From Sphagnum compactum (taxonomy: Eukaryota > Bryophyta > Sphagnopsida > Sphagnales), in the NCBI GenBank assembly GCA_965153455.1, contig OZ234494.1:372001-436000 (forward strand): DNA of 64,000 nt. Direction: 5' to 3'. A model generated the notes under the pieces. That model was given only the letters and a program-made list of their open reading frames with translations. It ran no database searches and was not told where the DNA came from. Shown here one piece after another: positions 12,600-25,500 of the stretch. Within the stretch, counting starts at the first letter, position 1. Every line of letters starts with the position of its first letter. The position numbers and the translations under genes are program-made.

Positions 12600-13553
12600 T
12601 AACTTATTCTAGATCGCTTTTAGTGCACTTACAAAGAAAACCTTGCCCAACTCAGACAGTGAAGCAAAGGAAACTACTGCTGATCAAAGTGGAGGGGTTG
12701 AACAGATTCTCAAGCTCAACCTTGCTGAAGAGTTCTAAGCGGTGTCATAGCTCATTGACAAACTTTGATATCACTATGCCAGAATCCAATCATCTTGAAC
12801 AAAGTTAAAACTAAGAAGCCTGATCATTCAAGATGATGAGTCTACGCAGAACTATTGACCATATGCAAAAGCTTCTCCAGAAAATGACAATTGCTTGTCA
12901 AACCTCTTCTGAAACCATTACTATACTGCAGCATTCTAGTGGAGATATAAAATGGAGCATTTACACCTTTAAGGAAGTGAACAATGGGTGGCCAAAAGAG
13001 AGAAGGTAACAAAAATCGAAAATTGTGTTCATAAGGAAATACTGGAGTGTTGCTGCAGGAAGGAAGCGGGGCACACAACAGCACAGTCCTGCTCAAGAAA
13101 AAGTGCTGCAGTCATTTGGAGCAACATCTGCTTGTGTGGCCTCACTTGTGGCCCCAATACATATAAATGGTATTCAGAATCAATTCAGCACTGCCCTCAT
13201 CATGGTAGTGGTGCTGTATAGTAAGTAGAAGACACCCAACCATGTCCAAAACAATGCAATAAATTGAACAGGATACACGCAAAAGCACAGTGAACAACAA
13301 GCAGTGAAAGAATGGCTCTGAATGGCTCCAATCTAGCTAGCATACATTATCTTTACAACATGTCAAATGACTGTTTACAACCATCAGCATGATGTGAGCC
13401 TAGCAGAGACTTAAGAACATTAACAATGACAAATTTAATCTAAATTTGCCCACAGGTGGGGGTGAGGGGGTATCCTCACCCTTGCAAGACCAATCAGGCC
13501 CACAGCCACAGAGATCTTACATAAAAAAGTTACAAGAGAGATTGATGACAATG
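12600..13553. other. Downstream flank of the kinesin gene; no recognised gene
   Basis: On the minus strand this lies 3' of the kinesin stop codon at 13554-13556 and should include its 3' UTR; I see no clear minus-strand AATAAA. On the plus strand, short open pieces (about 12610-12745 and 12988-13228) look mildly coding-like but match no family I know and are broken by stops. I do not call a gene. Confidence 0.4.
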
Positions 13554-16500
13554 CTATAAATTCTCTTTGTCAGATGATTGAAGAGTTTTGAAGTCAGAGA
13601 CTGGTGGATGCATTGGAAACTTCGAGGGTACTGAGCCATTGGGTGGTTGAGGCTTCTTCTCCCAGCCAGCCTCCAGTGGAGCTAGTACCTTGTTCTGGCT
13701 CAAGGGATTTAGAGGAGCACACCTTCTGTGTGTAAAGCCTGATGTGTTCTGATTGTTCATGCTGAAGGAACTTGGTTCAGTTGCTGCAATTCCACTGTGT
13801 GGCTTCATCCATACCTGAATTGAAACTTTTCTTTCCATCAATTTGATCCCCAGAGGTCATTTCCTTGTTATTAAAGCAGCAACCAGCCCACCTAGCCTGA
13901 ATAGAAGGGCCTATGACTACTGCAAACAAACAGACTGTGGCCTATGCTGCTGACAAACAGATTTCTGTGGGCATCAAGAGACAATTGATTCACAGGTCAT
14001 TCTTGTTCAGCAGTTGAAAACATGCAACAAAGTTGATATTGGGGAGCATCTCAGATGAGGCATACCGGGCGTGCTGAGGCATCCTGACAGGAATTGAGAC
14101 TTGCCAATGGTGATTGAGGATCTTCGAAAGCATTGGACTGGTAGATGCTGCCTCCCCGATTTCTTGACATACGCAACTTCTTGAACAGTCTGTCACTCTA
14201 CAGTCAACAGGCTATACTTGATGAGATTGAATGATCATCAAAATGCTGATATTGGATGCTCTTAATTACACCAGAAAATGCCACCATGACTGACTCCTAG
14301 ATGCGAAACTAAGATTTCCTCTCCAGGCTATGACTTAGAAACTTTTAGACAGGGTCTATCCATGAATGTCAATGTGTGCAGCAAGACTTTAGCAGCACCA
14401 TCATAAATTGCAATGTTCTGGGCTGAAAACGCAGATTCATGCCTTGGCTGTTTCATTAATTAGCCAAATATCATGCACAGATTGAAAATCACACTAAGTG
14501 CTGTTTGAAGGGCCTGTAAAACTTCTTCTGTTACAATCCAAAATTGCCAGATGAGAAAATTAGGTCACAAATGAATAGAACATACCTGCATCTTAAGTTC
14601 CTGGACAGATTTTCCTGCAGAAAGTCCACCTGCTATTTGGCTTTCCTTTTTGCGCCTGGCTGGTAATGTTGGCGCCACAGTTGCTCCAGGTTTCTCTTCA
14701 CTTTTGACCTCCACCAATTCAGAAGTAAAACCCAACTTGACGTTTGCATTCGGTCCCTCTGGCTTATCTAAACCAGCCTGCAATAGAAATACTTGTTCCT
14801 CAGTGTCCAACACTAAACACTATGAAATGGGGATGTTTGAGAAAAGATCAATGGCTCTTCTGATTCCTTAAATGCATGTGGTGATAATGCACAGAGGTAC
14901 TGCTACTGCCTTAATCTGAGTCTACACAGACAAAACCTGAAGCTTATCTGAACTGAAGCATTTACACAGTCCAAACAGCCAACCAATACAAGCCTGCTAT
15001 ATCAAACCAGGATATGCACCAGCAAGGTCACAATGAGTACCTTAAGATTAGTTACAGCTGCTTCTTTTTCCTTGGGGACTTCTTGAATCTTTCTGGACTC
15101 TTCCTGATGTGCCTGTAATAAACAAAAATTTTAATGGTCAATGATTGAACTCATGATCTCAAACATTGACCAAAGCCAAAATACTCAGAACTTTTAATAT
15201 CTACATCTTCAATCTTATTGATGCATGACATGTTCTCAGGGAGGTTTGGACTGTTGCATCATAAATCATTAATGATGTATAGCAGAAACAATGTAGAAGC
15301 ATCTCTCAAGTGCCTGCATTAAAGAAAATTTGGCTCTGAGAACAGCCAAACCTTTTGCTTTTCTGCTGCTTTCCTCCCTTGCACCTGCAAGGCATCTTTC
15401 TGTGAGATGACCTCAACCAACTGCTTTTGCCTCACCGGATCACCCTCTTGTCTTGTCTCTTTCTTCTTTGCCATACAAAGCTCACGCTCACAGTTTTGAC
15501 ATCGCCTTCTGCATACATGGGAGAGAGATTATGACACCATTTAGAGATGTGTAGGGCTGACTATAAAAAATTTGGGAGCATCAGCATTTTCCACACAGGT
15601 CCAGAGAGGTTTACCTTAGATTCTCAAGTTGCACATGGAGCTCTTTGACTTCTAACCTAGCCTCTGCAAGACTGGATTCTGCATTCTGTTGCCTTTCTTT
15701 GTGCTCTAACATGTCCACCTCTGCATCTTCCCAACGGCCTTTGAATACCTCCATCCGGTCACATACGGCATCAAGTCCTACTTCAAGTTTTAAGTTTTGA
15801 GTGAAGTAGTCATCATTTTCCTGCACTCAAAGTGGAGTATAATTATGATATTGAGGGGCTACTCATCCGCAATAAAACTGTGTAAAGGGTTTAATATCTC
15901 CTAAATGTTTTATAAAACCCTTCCAATTTCACCTGTCAATTTAACTATTATCCCAGACCTTTTCAAGATGAGCTCCTTTGTCTTGTGCTAGGTTGAGCTC
16001 CTTCATGCTGTGCTCCAGCTGGCTATTGACCTCCTCAATTCTGAGAGCACATTTAAACATCCTGAGAATAAGTAATCAGAAAATGGTGAAATGCAAAAGT
16101 GGGCAATAAAAGCAGTTGATATTGTCAACCTGAAACCTCTTCTGAGAAAACTGAATGATGTGTAAAGTGGATACTGTCTCTAACCGTGAATTCAACTCTG
16201 CGATCTGCAATCTCAAATCCTTCTTCTCTGAGCTAACTTTGTCTAGTTGTGCTTGAAGCTCATCAACTTCGAAATTAAGTATCTTGATCTTCATTCCAGC
16301 ATTATCAAGCTCTGACAAAAGTGATTCCTCGACATCCATGGCATTGCTCAGCTGCATCTGAAGCTTTTCCACCTGTGAAGGAACTGAAAGGTGAGAACTC
16401 ACCAGTTGGAGCATCTGTCTTATGTCTGTCTCCATGCATTGTAAAATCCACAACAGTGAAGATACAGCAATTAGAGTTCAAAAGTACAAACGCGAAATGG

Positions 16501-19500
16501 CACAATCAAACAGGATTTTTGACAAAGTCAAATGTTTCCCACTCAGAGAATGTCAGTTGGAAGTTCATCTATACAATTTAAGTACAATGTCACTGGTGAA
16601 GTTCGACAGCATACCTGCTTTTCAGCCAGTGAGGCTGCCTCCTCTTTATTTGTACAGTCAGCCTCCAGTTTAAGAACATACTCCTCAAGTTCTTGTTGCT
16701 TCCCCTCCTTCATGGGAAATAAAAAGTCAGGCTACAAGTGTCCCACAAAGCACCAAAGCAAGAATATCAATAAACTAAAACAACCACAGCAGACAAATAA
16801 TCAGGACATGGATGTCAGGTCTGATTGATAATCAAAAAATTGGAACCTACCAGCACAAGAATGTGTTCAGCATGTGGAGTTTGAGCAATGTCAGCCCTAC
16901 TTTGCTCCAGCATCTCATTCAGCTGTTGTATCTCCTCAGACAGCTTCATCCTGGCATCATGTTCTTCTTTCATTGTGGACTTTGCAAGAACAAGCTGCTC
17001 TTCCAGCTTTTTGCAATTTATCTCCCAACTCTCACGTTTCTCTTTCTCAATAGCAATCACTTCCTCCAGCTTCCTATGGTACTCTTGATCAGACTCCTCA
17101 GACAGCTTCATCCTGGCATCATGTTCTTCTTTCATTGTGGACTTTGCAAGAACAATCTGCTCTTCCAGCTTCTTGCAATTTACCTCCCAATTCTCACATT
17201 TTTCTTTCTCAACAGCAAGCACTTCCTCCACCTTCCTGTGGTACTCTTGCTCATCATCAAGAGCTGTTTGCAACTCCTTCACCTGCACCACACACTGCTT
17301 TAGGTCTTGGACATCTGAACATGCAACACTCTGCACAACTGAAAATTGAAACCTAAACACCACATAAACATTTGGGAAAACTCAAGGCGCCCACCTGTTG
17401 CTCAAGCAAAAGTGAATTCTCAGCTGTGTCATGCAGGGCTTTCTCCAGCTGACACACTTGTTCTTGGAAATAATCTTTTGTTGTGACAGCAGCTTCTTCT
17501 ACTTCCTTGAGCTGTTTGAGAGCATACTTGTTAGCGAAGTAATTCATAAACACCTTGACATTCTTTGCATGCAATTAACACCAAGCCCCCAATAAACAAC
17601 TGGTTTGTTGTGCAATTTACTTCATTTGCACTTGTTAGTTGCAGAGAAGATCACACCTGTTTCTCATTATTGAAAGACTTTATGGCAGTATCCTCAAGTG
17701 CTTGCTCCAGTTTCATCACCTGTTCTAGTACACAGTTTTTCGCAGCAACTTCATCTTCATAAGATTGTTGGAGCTGATACAAATCAAAGAATGTGTCAAA
17801 ATCTCATGGAAAATGCTGTCAGCTGAAGAGCATGGTAAACACAGATTCCCAATACAGAACAGATCTGGGTAATCAACCTGTTCAAGCTGGTTGTGAAGTT
17901 TTGTTATCTCCTGGCCAAGTCTTTGGCGCTCTCCATCATGATTGTCTTCCAGTGATGCCCATCGTGCTTTCTCCTCATCAAACTCAAAGTATGCATCCGT
18001 AAGTTCCTGAACACAGATACCCACCATTTGAATTCCAGGAATGAGATCTTCAAGGATAAATTTTAATTTCTCAGTACTGAAAACTTACATGTGGAGAAAT
18101 ACTAATCTTAAAATGAAGTGCTGAAAACTTCTTATTTCCAATTTAAGTCAACCTAAATAAAGTTGAGATATGACATGATACTAAGGTTATAGAGATGCCA
18201 AATCTGAAACATAACAAGTTTCAGGAATGATGTGCTTATCTTTGTGCATTCCATTCTAAGTACAGGTACTGTGACAGCTAATCAGCCTTGGAAATTGCAG
18301 TCACAAGTATGAACACAAGTTCGATAGGTGGATTCAGAATGATAAGAAATTCCTTTGGCGATCTAACAAAAAGAAAGACTTGCTGAAGCTTGCAGGGCCA
18401 AAGAAGCTAGTCCATCAAACACCCAGTACTATCAAGGGAACAACTAGAACCATCCAAAGTAATTCTCTACCTAAATACTGTTTTGAACCCTTGAAATTAG
18501 AATTATCTGTTTGTATTCACCTTAATCAAGGTGTCATTCTTCAATGAGAGCTCCTTTGTCAGGTTTTCAGCATCTTTTAATGCTGTTTCACAAACCTGCA
18601 ACTTCTGCACCTGAATCAACAAGAAAAGTGTTATCAAGAGCACATGTGACATGATGCCTATTCTCCACAAAAATGAATTATGAATTGAGCTGGTTGCTTG
18701 ACCTGCAAAATCACTTTCCCCCAAAAAACTTGATTAGGACTTCATTCTTGTAAAATTCCAAACAATATGTGGGTGGTCAATCACTGACACTAATAACAAT
18801 AAAGATGTGATCTCAGCCTCTGAAGAAATCAGTACCAGTGACAAATGTACAGCTTGCAGAGCATCTAAATCACCAACAGTGACCCTCTGCTGTTCCAAAG
18901 CCACTTTTAATTCTTCAGCAACCTTCTCCATGTTGTGAACTGCAGTTTTTTTTTCTTGACCCAGGATAGTAATTGATTTCTCTGACTCCGCTAGTTTCTC
19001 CTTGAGAGTAATGGAGCCACATTCCATTTCAGACATTGCAAACTCAAGTTTTGCATATGAGTCCTGCCAGATAAAGCACACTCCCCACTAAGATAAAATG
19101 GGAAAGCTAACGAAAGAGAACTGAGACATTAAATACATAGGGCACTCATGGCATGGACAATCAGTTCACATCAAGCAACAATAGTACAACCAGGTTAGAA
19201 TCTAGTGGACAAAACAATGGCTACTCATGTTGACCCCCAGATAAACACATAGAGATAAAAACACATACCTGCAGAAGTTGCAGGTCAAAAGAAGATTTCT
19301 CAAGTTCAACAGTTTTCATCTGCAAGGCATGTTCTGCAGATGACAACTGAGCCTTGGTTTTGGTCAAGCCAGTTGCAACGGACTCCCTCCGTTTATCAAC
19401 AATAGACTCACGCTTGTTGAGCAAAACTGTGCTCTGTCGCAGCTGCTTCATCTCACGATCTATGTTCACTTTCTCAGCCTGTAATCCCGAAAACCAGCAA

Positions 19501-22500
19501 CATATATCAGCATAGAAGCATCAGGATAGAGGAAACACATATGAGCGTACCTGACGCAAAGAATCTGGAGACCTGAAGACATGACTGTGTTCTGAGCTGA
19601 AAGCCACATGAAATTTACTCATGACAAATTATACCTCAAGTTTGCTTTTCTCAACCAGGGTTGACTTAAGCTTTGCCTCAATGTCTTTCATCTTGATTTT
19701 TAGCTTCTCAAGCTCCTTTGCCAGCCCATCACGTTCTTTCTCCAAAGTAGCTGGGGCTGACTTGGCAGCATTCAACTCCTTGCGGAGGGCCAAGATATCT
19801 GACCTCAATTGAGCTGCCTCTGTGAAATGCAACTGTTGCTGCACCTGGAAACAGATGTCAAAACAAACTCATAATTTCTTAGCACAAGCTGATGGTGTGT
19901 AGGAAAGTCATAGTTTGGACAGGTGGCAAATGCTTCTCCAGAATAAATAAGTGGACAACCTGTATCAACAAGAAGCAAGCTAGTGAACTATATTGATTTC
20001 TGCAAGACTTACCTTCTGTTTGCTAGTTGCTTCTGTCATAGCTGCTCTTTGTGCCAGTAGCTGAGCTTCCCCCTCTGCCAAGGTATTCTCCATTGCACAC
20101 TGCAATTAAAAGTGTCCTTTTTGTGTTACACTCAATTTAGAGACTTCAATTGGGCCTCACTCTTAGACAATGTCAGGCAAAATCTGAGAGTGCACCAGTA
20201 AAAGTGTAGACATCACACTGCATCCCTACGAATGGATAAACTGTTACATTAGACTAGCAAGATCATGCCAGACCCACCAACCTTTTCAACTTCCAGCTTC
20301 GCAAGCTTCTCTTCTAGTAATTTTCTCTCTTTAGAATTCTCCAACAGAATAGAATGGACACCTCTCAACTGTTCTTCCCGATCATCAATCTCTGAGTTTG
20401 CATGAGTAAGTTTACTTTCTAACTCATGCAGCTCCAATTGCTGTCTCTCAAATTCAAACTTGAGAGCCTCAAACTTAAAGTTTTCATTTTTGAGCTTGGA
20501 TATCATATCTGTCTGCTGGCTTTCTTGATGCTCCATCTTTTCAGTCAGCACATTAATGTCTTGTTGTAAAACTTCAGATGAACTTATCAATTCATCTCTC
20601 TCGCCCTCCACTTCCCTTAGAGTGGACTGCTGCAGCTCCTGCTTGTTCAAAAGGACAAGTTTCTCTTCAGAAATTTTGGAAACAGATTCCTCCAGTTCAT
20701 GAACCCTGACTGCCAACTCTTGCTTTGTAGCAGCAAATTGTCTTTCCAGGTTCAGCATGTCCCCAGTTAGCACCTCAAGTGTTGCATTTTTCTGAGATAG
20801 AAGTGTGTCCATTTCTGCAATTTGAGCCCTAGAACTACTACACTCAGAGCTTGCCAGGTCCAGCTTCTTCTGAAGCACTTGAAGCTCACAAGTTCTGCTC
20901 TCCAAATCCGCATTTGCAGCAGCTGCTTGCACTTTGAAATTCGCAATCTGATGTTCAAAAAATTGCTGTTTTTCCTCTCTCTCAGACAACATCACTTGCA
21001 ATTCCTTCATGACCACTGCAGCTTGAGCAGCTGCAGATTTTGCCAACCCCAACGCACTAACTGCTTCCTCATTCTCCTGCCTCTGCCTCTCCAACTCTTC
21101 ATCAAGAGCTTTCAACTCTTCTTGAGCCTCATCATTTTTTCCCTTGAATGTGACTCTTTCTTTCTCTGCAAAAGCTAGTGCTGCTTCCATTGTGTCCTTG
21201 TCTTTCAGAAGACCAAGCTTTTCCTGCTGTAGTGCCTCCAATTCTGCTTTTGCACCAATATTTTCTGCACTTATAGCTTTGAGCTCCTGAGAAAGTGAAA
21301 GCATGATTAAGGATGATAACTACATCTTTTTTGGACAGGCATGTTAAAGACCACTTGAAAGTTGAAGAGCGCTCCGTAAGTTGGCTCTAGACATAATGCA
21401 GTGAAAAGGAAAAACTCTAGCAGGAAAACACTTTGACATGCACATAGAGAGCTGTTCAATTTCATCATGTACAGTTCTTCGTTGGCACATAGTTAAAGAA
21501 AAGCTGCACAAAATCCAGCATGTCACGAGGGTCCCCTTCATTTTGTAGATACAATGGGAAGGTGCTGGTCTGTAAGGAATACTAACCTGTGTCAGCTTCT
21601 CTATCTCTCTGACAGCTTCAATGGCCAATGCTTCAGCATTTTGTAGAGAGGCTTCACTTTTATCAAGTTTCTCAACCTGTTGTCCATAACTAAGTTTCAG
21701 TTAGGTGTAGGGAAACAGCATGAATTGGAGAAGTAGAACATAAAGATACCTCCTCTGCCTGACATGTGGGACAATGAAGTTTCAACCAGACTCTCTGTCC
21801 ATTTTGTGGATTTTCATGCAAAATTTTGGAATTCGTGCATCCAAGGACCAATTCAAGAATTTATCAGCCACCATCATGGGAGTGCCTATACTTCATTGAA
21901 GCTTGTTCACATACCAGTAGGGCATGTTCATGTTCAAGAACTTCAAGTTTAAGTCTGAAAGATGCTGACTCCTCAGCTGCCCTCTTTGCAGTCTCAGTTG
22001 CTATTTCCTTTTCTTGGTTTAAAACAGCTGACAGATGTGCAGACTCAGCAAGTTTCTCTTCCATGGACTCCGTAACAGCTGGTGCCTCACTCATTAAATG
22101 CTTATGCATGGTATTGGAGTCCTATCATGAACACAAAACACATCAAATATCTTTTGGCATGTTCCCTTGAACAAAATAACAGACACATTCATGTGATTCA
22201 ACATGACATAGTCAAAGAAGAAAGAGTTGGCATCACACCTTAAGAAATTGTAAGCCTGCATCCTTCTTTAATTCCATAGGCTTCATCTCAAGTGAGTATT
22301 CAGTGGCAAAGAGCTGTAGTTTTGTGTTACCCAAGTCTCCATTGATAGCATCACGACCTTCTTCAGCTGCAAGGCATCTTTCCATTGCATCCTGACACAA
22401 AAATTTGCATATGAAGAAAAGATAAAGGTTACTTTGATCATGGAAAATTTGATGCATTCATCAAATAATATAAATTACTACATCTGTAGAAGGAGGAATT

Positions 22501-25500
22501 TCAGGCAGGTGTAAGACCTTTTGTGCTTCCAGTTCTGCAAGCAAGAGCCTGAGCAAATTCTGTTCTTCAACTTGCGCAGTCAATTGGATTTGCACATCTG
22601 ACAGCTCTTTGCACACTTTTTCCTGCTCAGAAAGTGCGAATTCTAGCCTTCTCTCAGCTTCCACAAGCTCCTGGCTTTGGCTGTCAAGTTCTCGACAAAG
22701 GTGTCCAATCTCTGCCTCTGCTTGCTCATTTTTTTTCATCAAGGCCTCTCTCTCTCCCTCAACAACTTGAAGACAGCTTAACAAATCTTCCTCCTTTTGT
22801 TTGAAAAGAAGCTTCTCTTCAGCATGCACACACTGGGTCATGTCCCATTCAGATGCCCTTGCTTGCAAAGCAGTTCTACTTGACTCATTTTCAGCTTGAA
22901 CAGCTTGCAACTTTTGCTCAAGCATCTGGTTTTCTGCCTTCTTTTGAGCCAAGAAAGAATCCATGGCTCTCAGTTGCTCAACCACTCCAACATTGTCAGA
23001 CAGTGCCAACTCCAGTTTTTTCTGAGATTCTTTGAGTTCTTGCCTGTGCATTCCTTGAAGGCGATCCATGTCAGCTTGGATCTGCTTAGTTGTCTCTATG
23101 AGTGCATCCCTCTCCCCCTCAAGCACCTGGATCCATGCCTGCATTGTCTCACCCTTCTGAACAAGGCATGTCTTCTCAGTTGCAACTTCTTGCTGGGCTT
23201 GTTCCAACTCCAACAGATAAGGTGCAAAAAATTGTCTGATCTCCCCTAATGATGCAAAATCTGTTGTTGACATGATGGCCTCCACTTCACATTTTAGTTC
23301 ATCAATGGAGGACACCAACTCCCTTTGCACCTCCACTCCTTTTTCATTTTCCTTTTCCAGGCTTTCAATCTTCTGCAAGGCCAAGTTGAGCTCATATTGT
23401 GCAGCTGCAGCTTCTTTCATTGATTCATGCAGCTCTTTCTTCACCTGGTCACAAGCAGAACCAGCTTATGGTCAAGATCTTTAAAGCTTTCTAAGGTGCA
23501 GCCATGAACTGTCTGAGAGGGTACCGTAGGAAGACCCTACCTTATCCAGAGAATCTTCTGCAGCAGTTGCCTGGACCTTAACCTGCTCTGTCAGACTGCC
23601 TAGCTCCTGCTGCATGGAAATTTTCTCCAGTTCCAGGTTTTGAAGCTGCAGGAATGCTGGCGCAGGGATTACACCTCACAAGGAACCAAGTCCTCAGTCT
23701 TGACATCAATCAGTTGCAGTTATGCTACTCATCATCAATCTTTAGTAGACAAGACTTACAAACTCTTAAGGAATTGCCATCTACCTCTTCAAGATACTCT
23801 AGTGCAGTTGTTGCCTGACACTTTGCCTGCTGATTGAGACCACCCAGATGCTGCTGCATGTAACTTTTCTCCATCTCAAGATTCTGAACCCGGTCACATG
23901 CAATCCAAGGACTTTTGAGAAGAATGATCTTGTTGATCATTGGACAGTAAAGAGAAGTGACCAAGAGCTCTGCCTTGCTGAGCTTGTTGTAGACCAACAA
24001 ACTGTTCTTGCCAAACACCTCACACTACATAAGCCCTGTGGAAACAATAAAAAGGACTAAACAAAGTATTTGAGAAGGTTATTCAAGTGAAACCTCCTGA
24101 CCATGCATTTATCACCTTGCTGCCAAAACATAACCAGGAACAAACCTGTGCTCTGAGCTGTTTGAACCCAGAATCAACATCACAACCATCCAAGCTTCCA
24201 ACTCTTCTCTCCACCTCAGGAACTTGCTGGTATTTATCATCCAGCTTTCGGGCCTTGCTTGCAGCCATTTGGGCATGTGCCAATTCCTTCTTCAACTCCT
24301 CAATTTGAATCATCTTCTCCCACATCTGCCAAAGGGATATGAATTCCCAGCAGTTACACCAGTCGACAGCTGAATATCAGGCAACTGAGCAGTAGACAAG
24401 AACAGCTCAAGCATTGGAACAAAATACAGCACCAATAGAAGAACAGCAACCTGACATGGCATAGAAAGTGTGCTCCTAAGGAGCTATTGCACTCACCTTA
24501 ATTTCATTGTCACACTGGAGGTCATCATATTGTGCTTGTAGATTACTGATCTCCTGCTTAAGCTGCAAAATTGGCACCTGATCATCACATTGAACTATAC
24601 AAGGACTATGATTCAGAATGAAAGTGTTTCAACTGAATAGTAAGGGCTTGAGAACAGTTCTTTCAATCACATGAGAAATGCCTCAGCAACCCAACATATG
24701 AATGCAAATAGCTCAGATTAGGCTGCTTTTGCAACACAGAGAAGGATTTGCAACGCACTTCCATGGTGGCGTCTTTGTCTGCTGCAGACCTTCTTCTCCG
24801 TTCACCTACATGGAGTGTAGCACTCAAGAAAATATCATCAGAGTCATGACTTCCTTTTAGAGTTTCAACACCCCCATTGTCCTCCTCCTCTTTCCAAGAT
24901 GAGAACATGGTGTCTTCTTCCTCACAAAGCTTCTCAAATGGAGGTGGCAAACACTGCAACCTCTCCCTCCTCATTGGAAGGACTGACACACCAAAAGGTG
25001 CCCAAGGAACCTCCTTTGAGAATGGCCTCTTCATCTCCTGGTGCTGCAAAAGATAAAATAAAAAGGATTAGCATTTGCATGTGCACCAAAAGTATCTCAA
25101 TGAGGCAGCTGCAATTCTTGTGATGTAACAGGCTCACCTCAACATCATCTGGAGCCTCTGCAGGAATTCGCGGGCACCATGTTTCACGGCGATTGTTCTG
25201 GAAAACACCAGAAAGATGGAACTGCTATGAGTGAATCTGCATGCAGAGAAGGGCATGATACCAGTTCTGTGCTATTATAGCTGATATATCCATAGAAATG
25301 CTAGTGCAATAGGTTCCATGTTATTGGCACAAGTGGTGAACCTTTTTGCTGCGCTTATCAAAGTCTCGATCATCCACAGCAGAGTTAATAACCATGGTGC
25401 TAAGGTTTTCAATTTTCTGTTGCTGCTCCTTCAACCGCCGCTCACGCTCTGCCTGTGCCTTCTTCTCTTCTTGCAGCTCCAAAGCCATTCTCTCCCTATC

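Larger units (their letters stand above)
8275..12600. other. Intergenic stretch without a recognised gene
   Basis: No ORF here resembles a family I know. The longest open stretches (for example 9765-10031 on -, 8229-8438 on -) are short and unsupported. The minus-strand piece at 8281-8438, next to the inverted-repeat element, could be another fragment of the interrupted retroelement, but I cannot identify it. The area contains the minisatellite at 10393-10602, the tandem duplication at 10847-11230, and a cluster of imperfect GGGCCTGTACAC-type repeats around 12000-12160 that resembles retroelement LTR sequence without a visible partner. Confidence 0.5.

Noticed and set aside
13777-13930. Alternative kinesin last exon starting near 13925 and ending at a TGA at 13777-13779
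   Set aside because: It is open and has an acceptor, but the phase-0 join from 14586 to 13814 gives a longer, in-frame C-terminus ending KENL. I could not exclude it as an alternative end.
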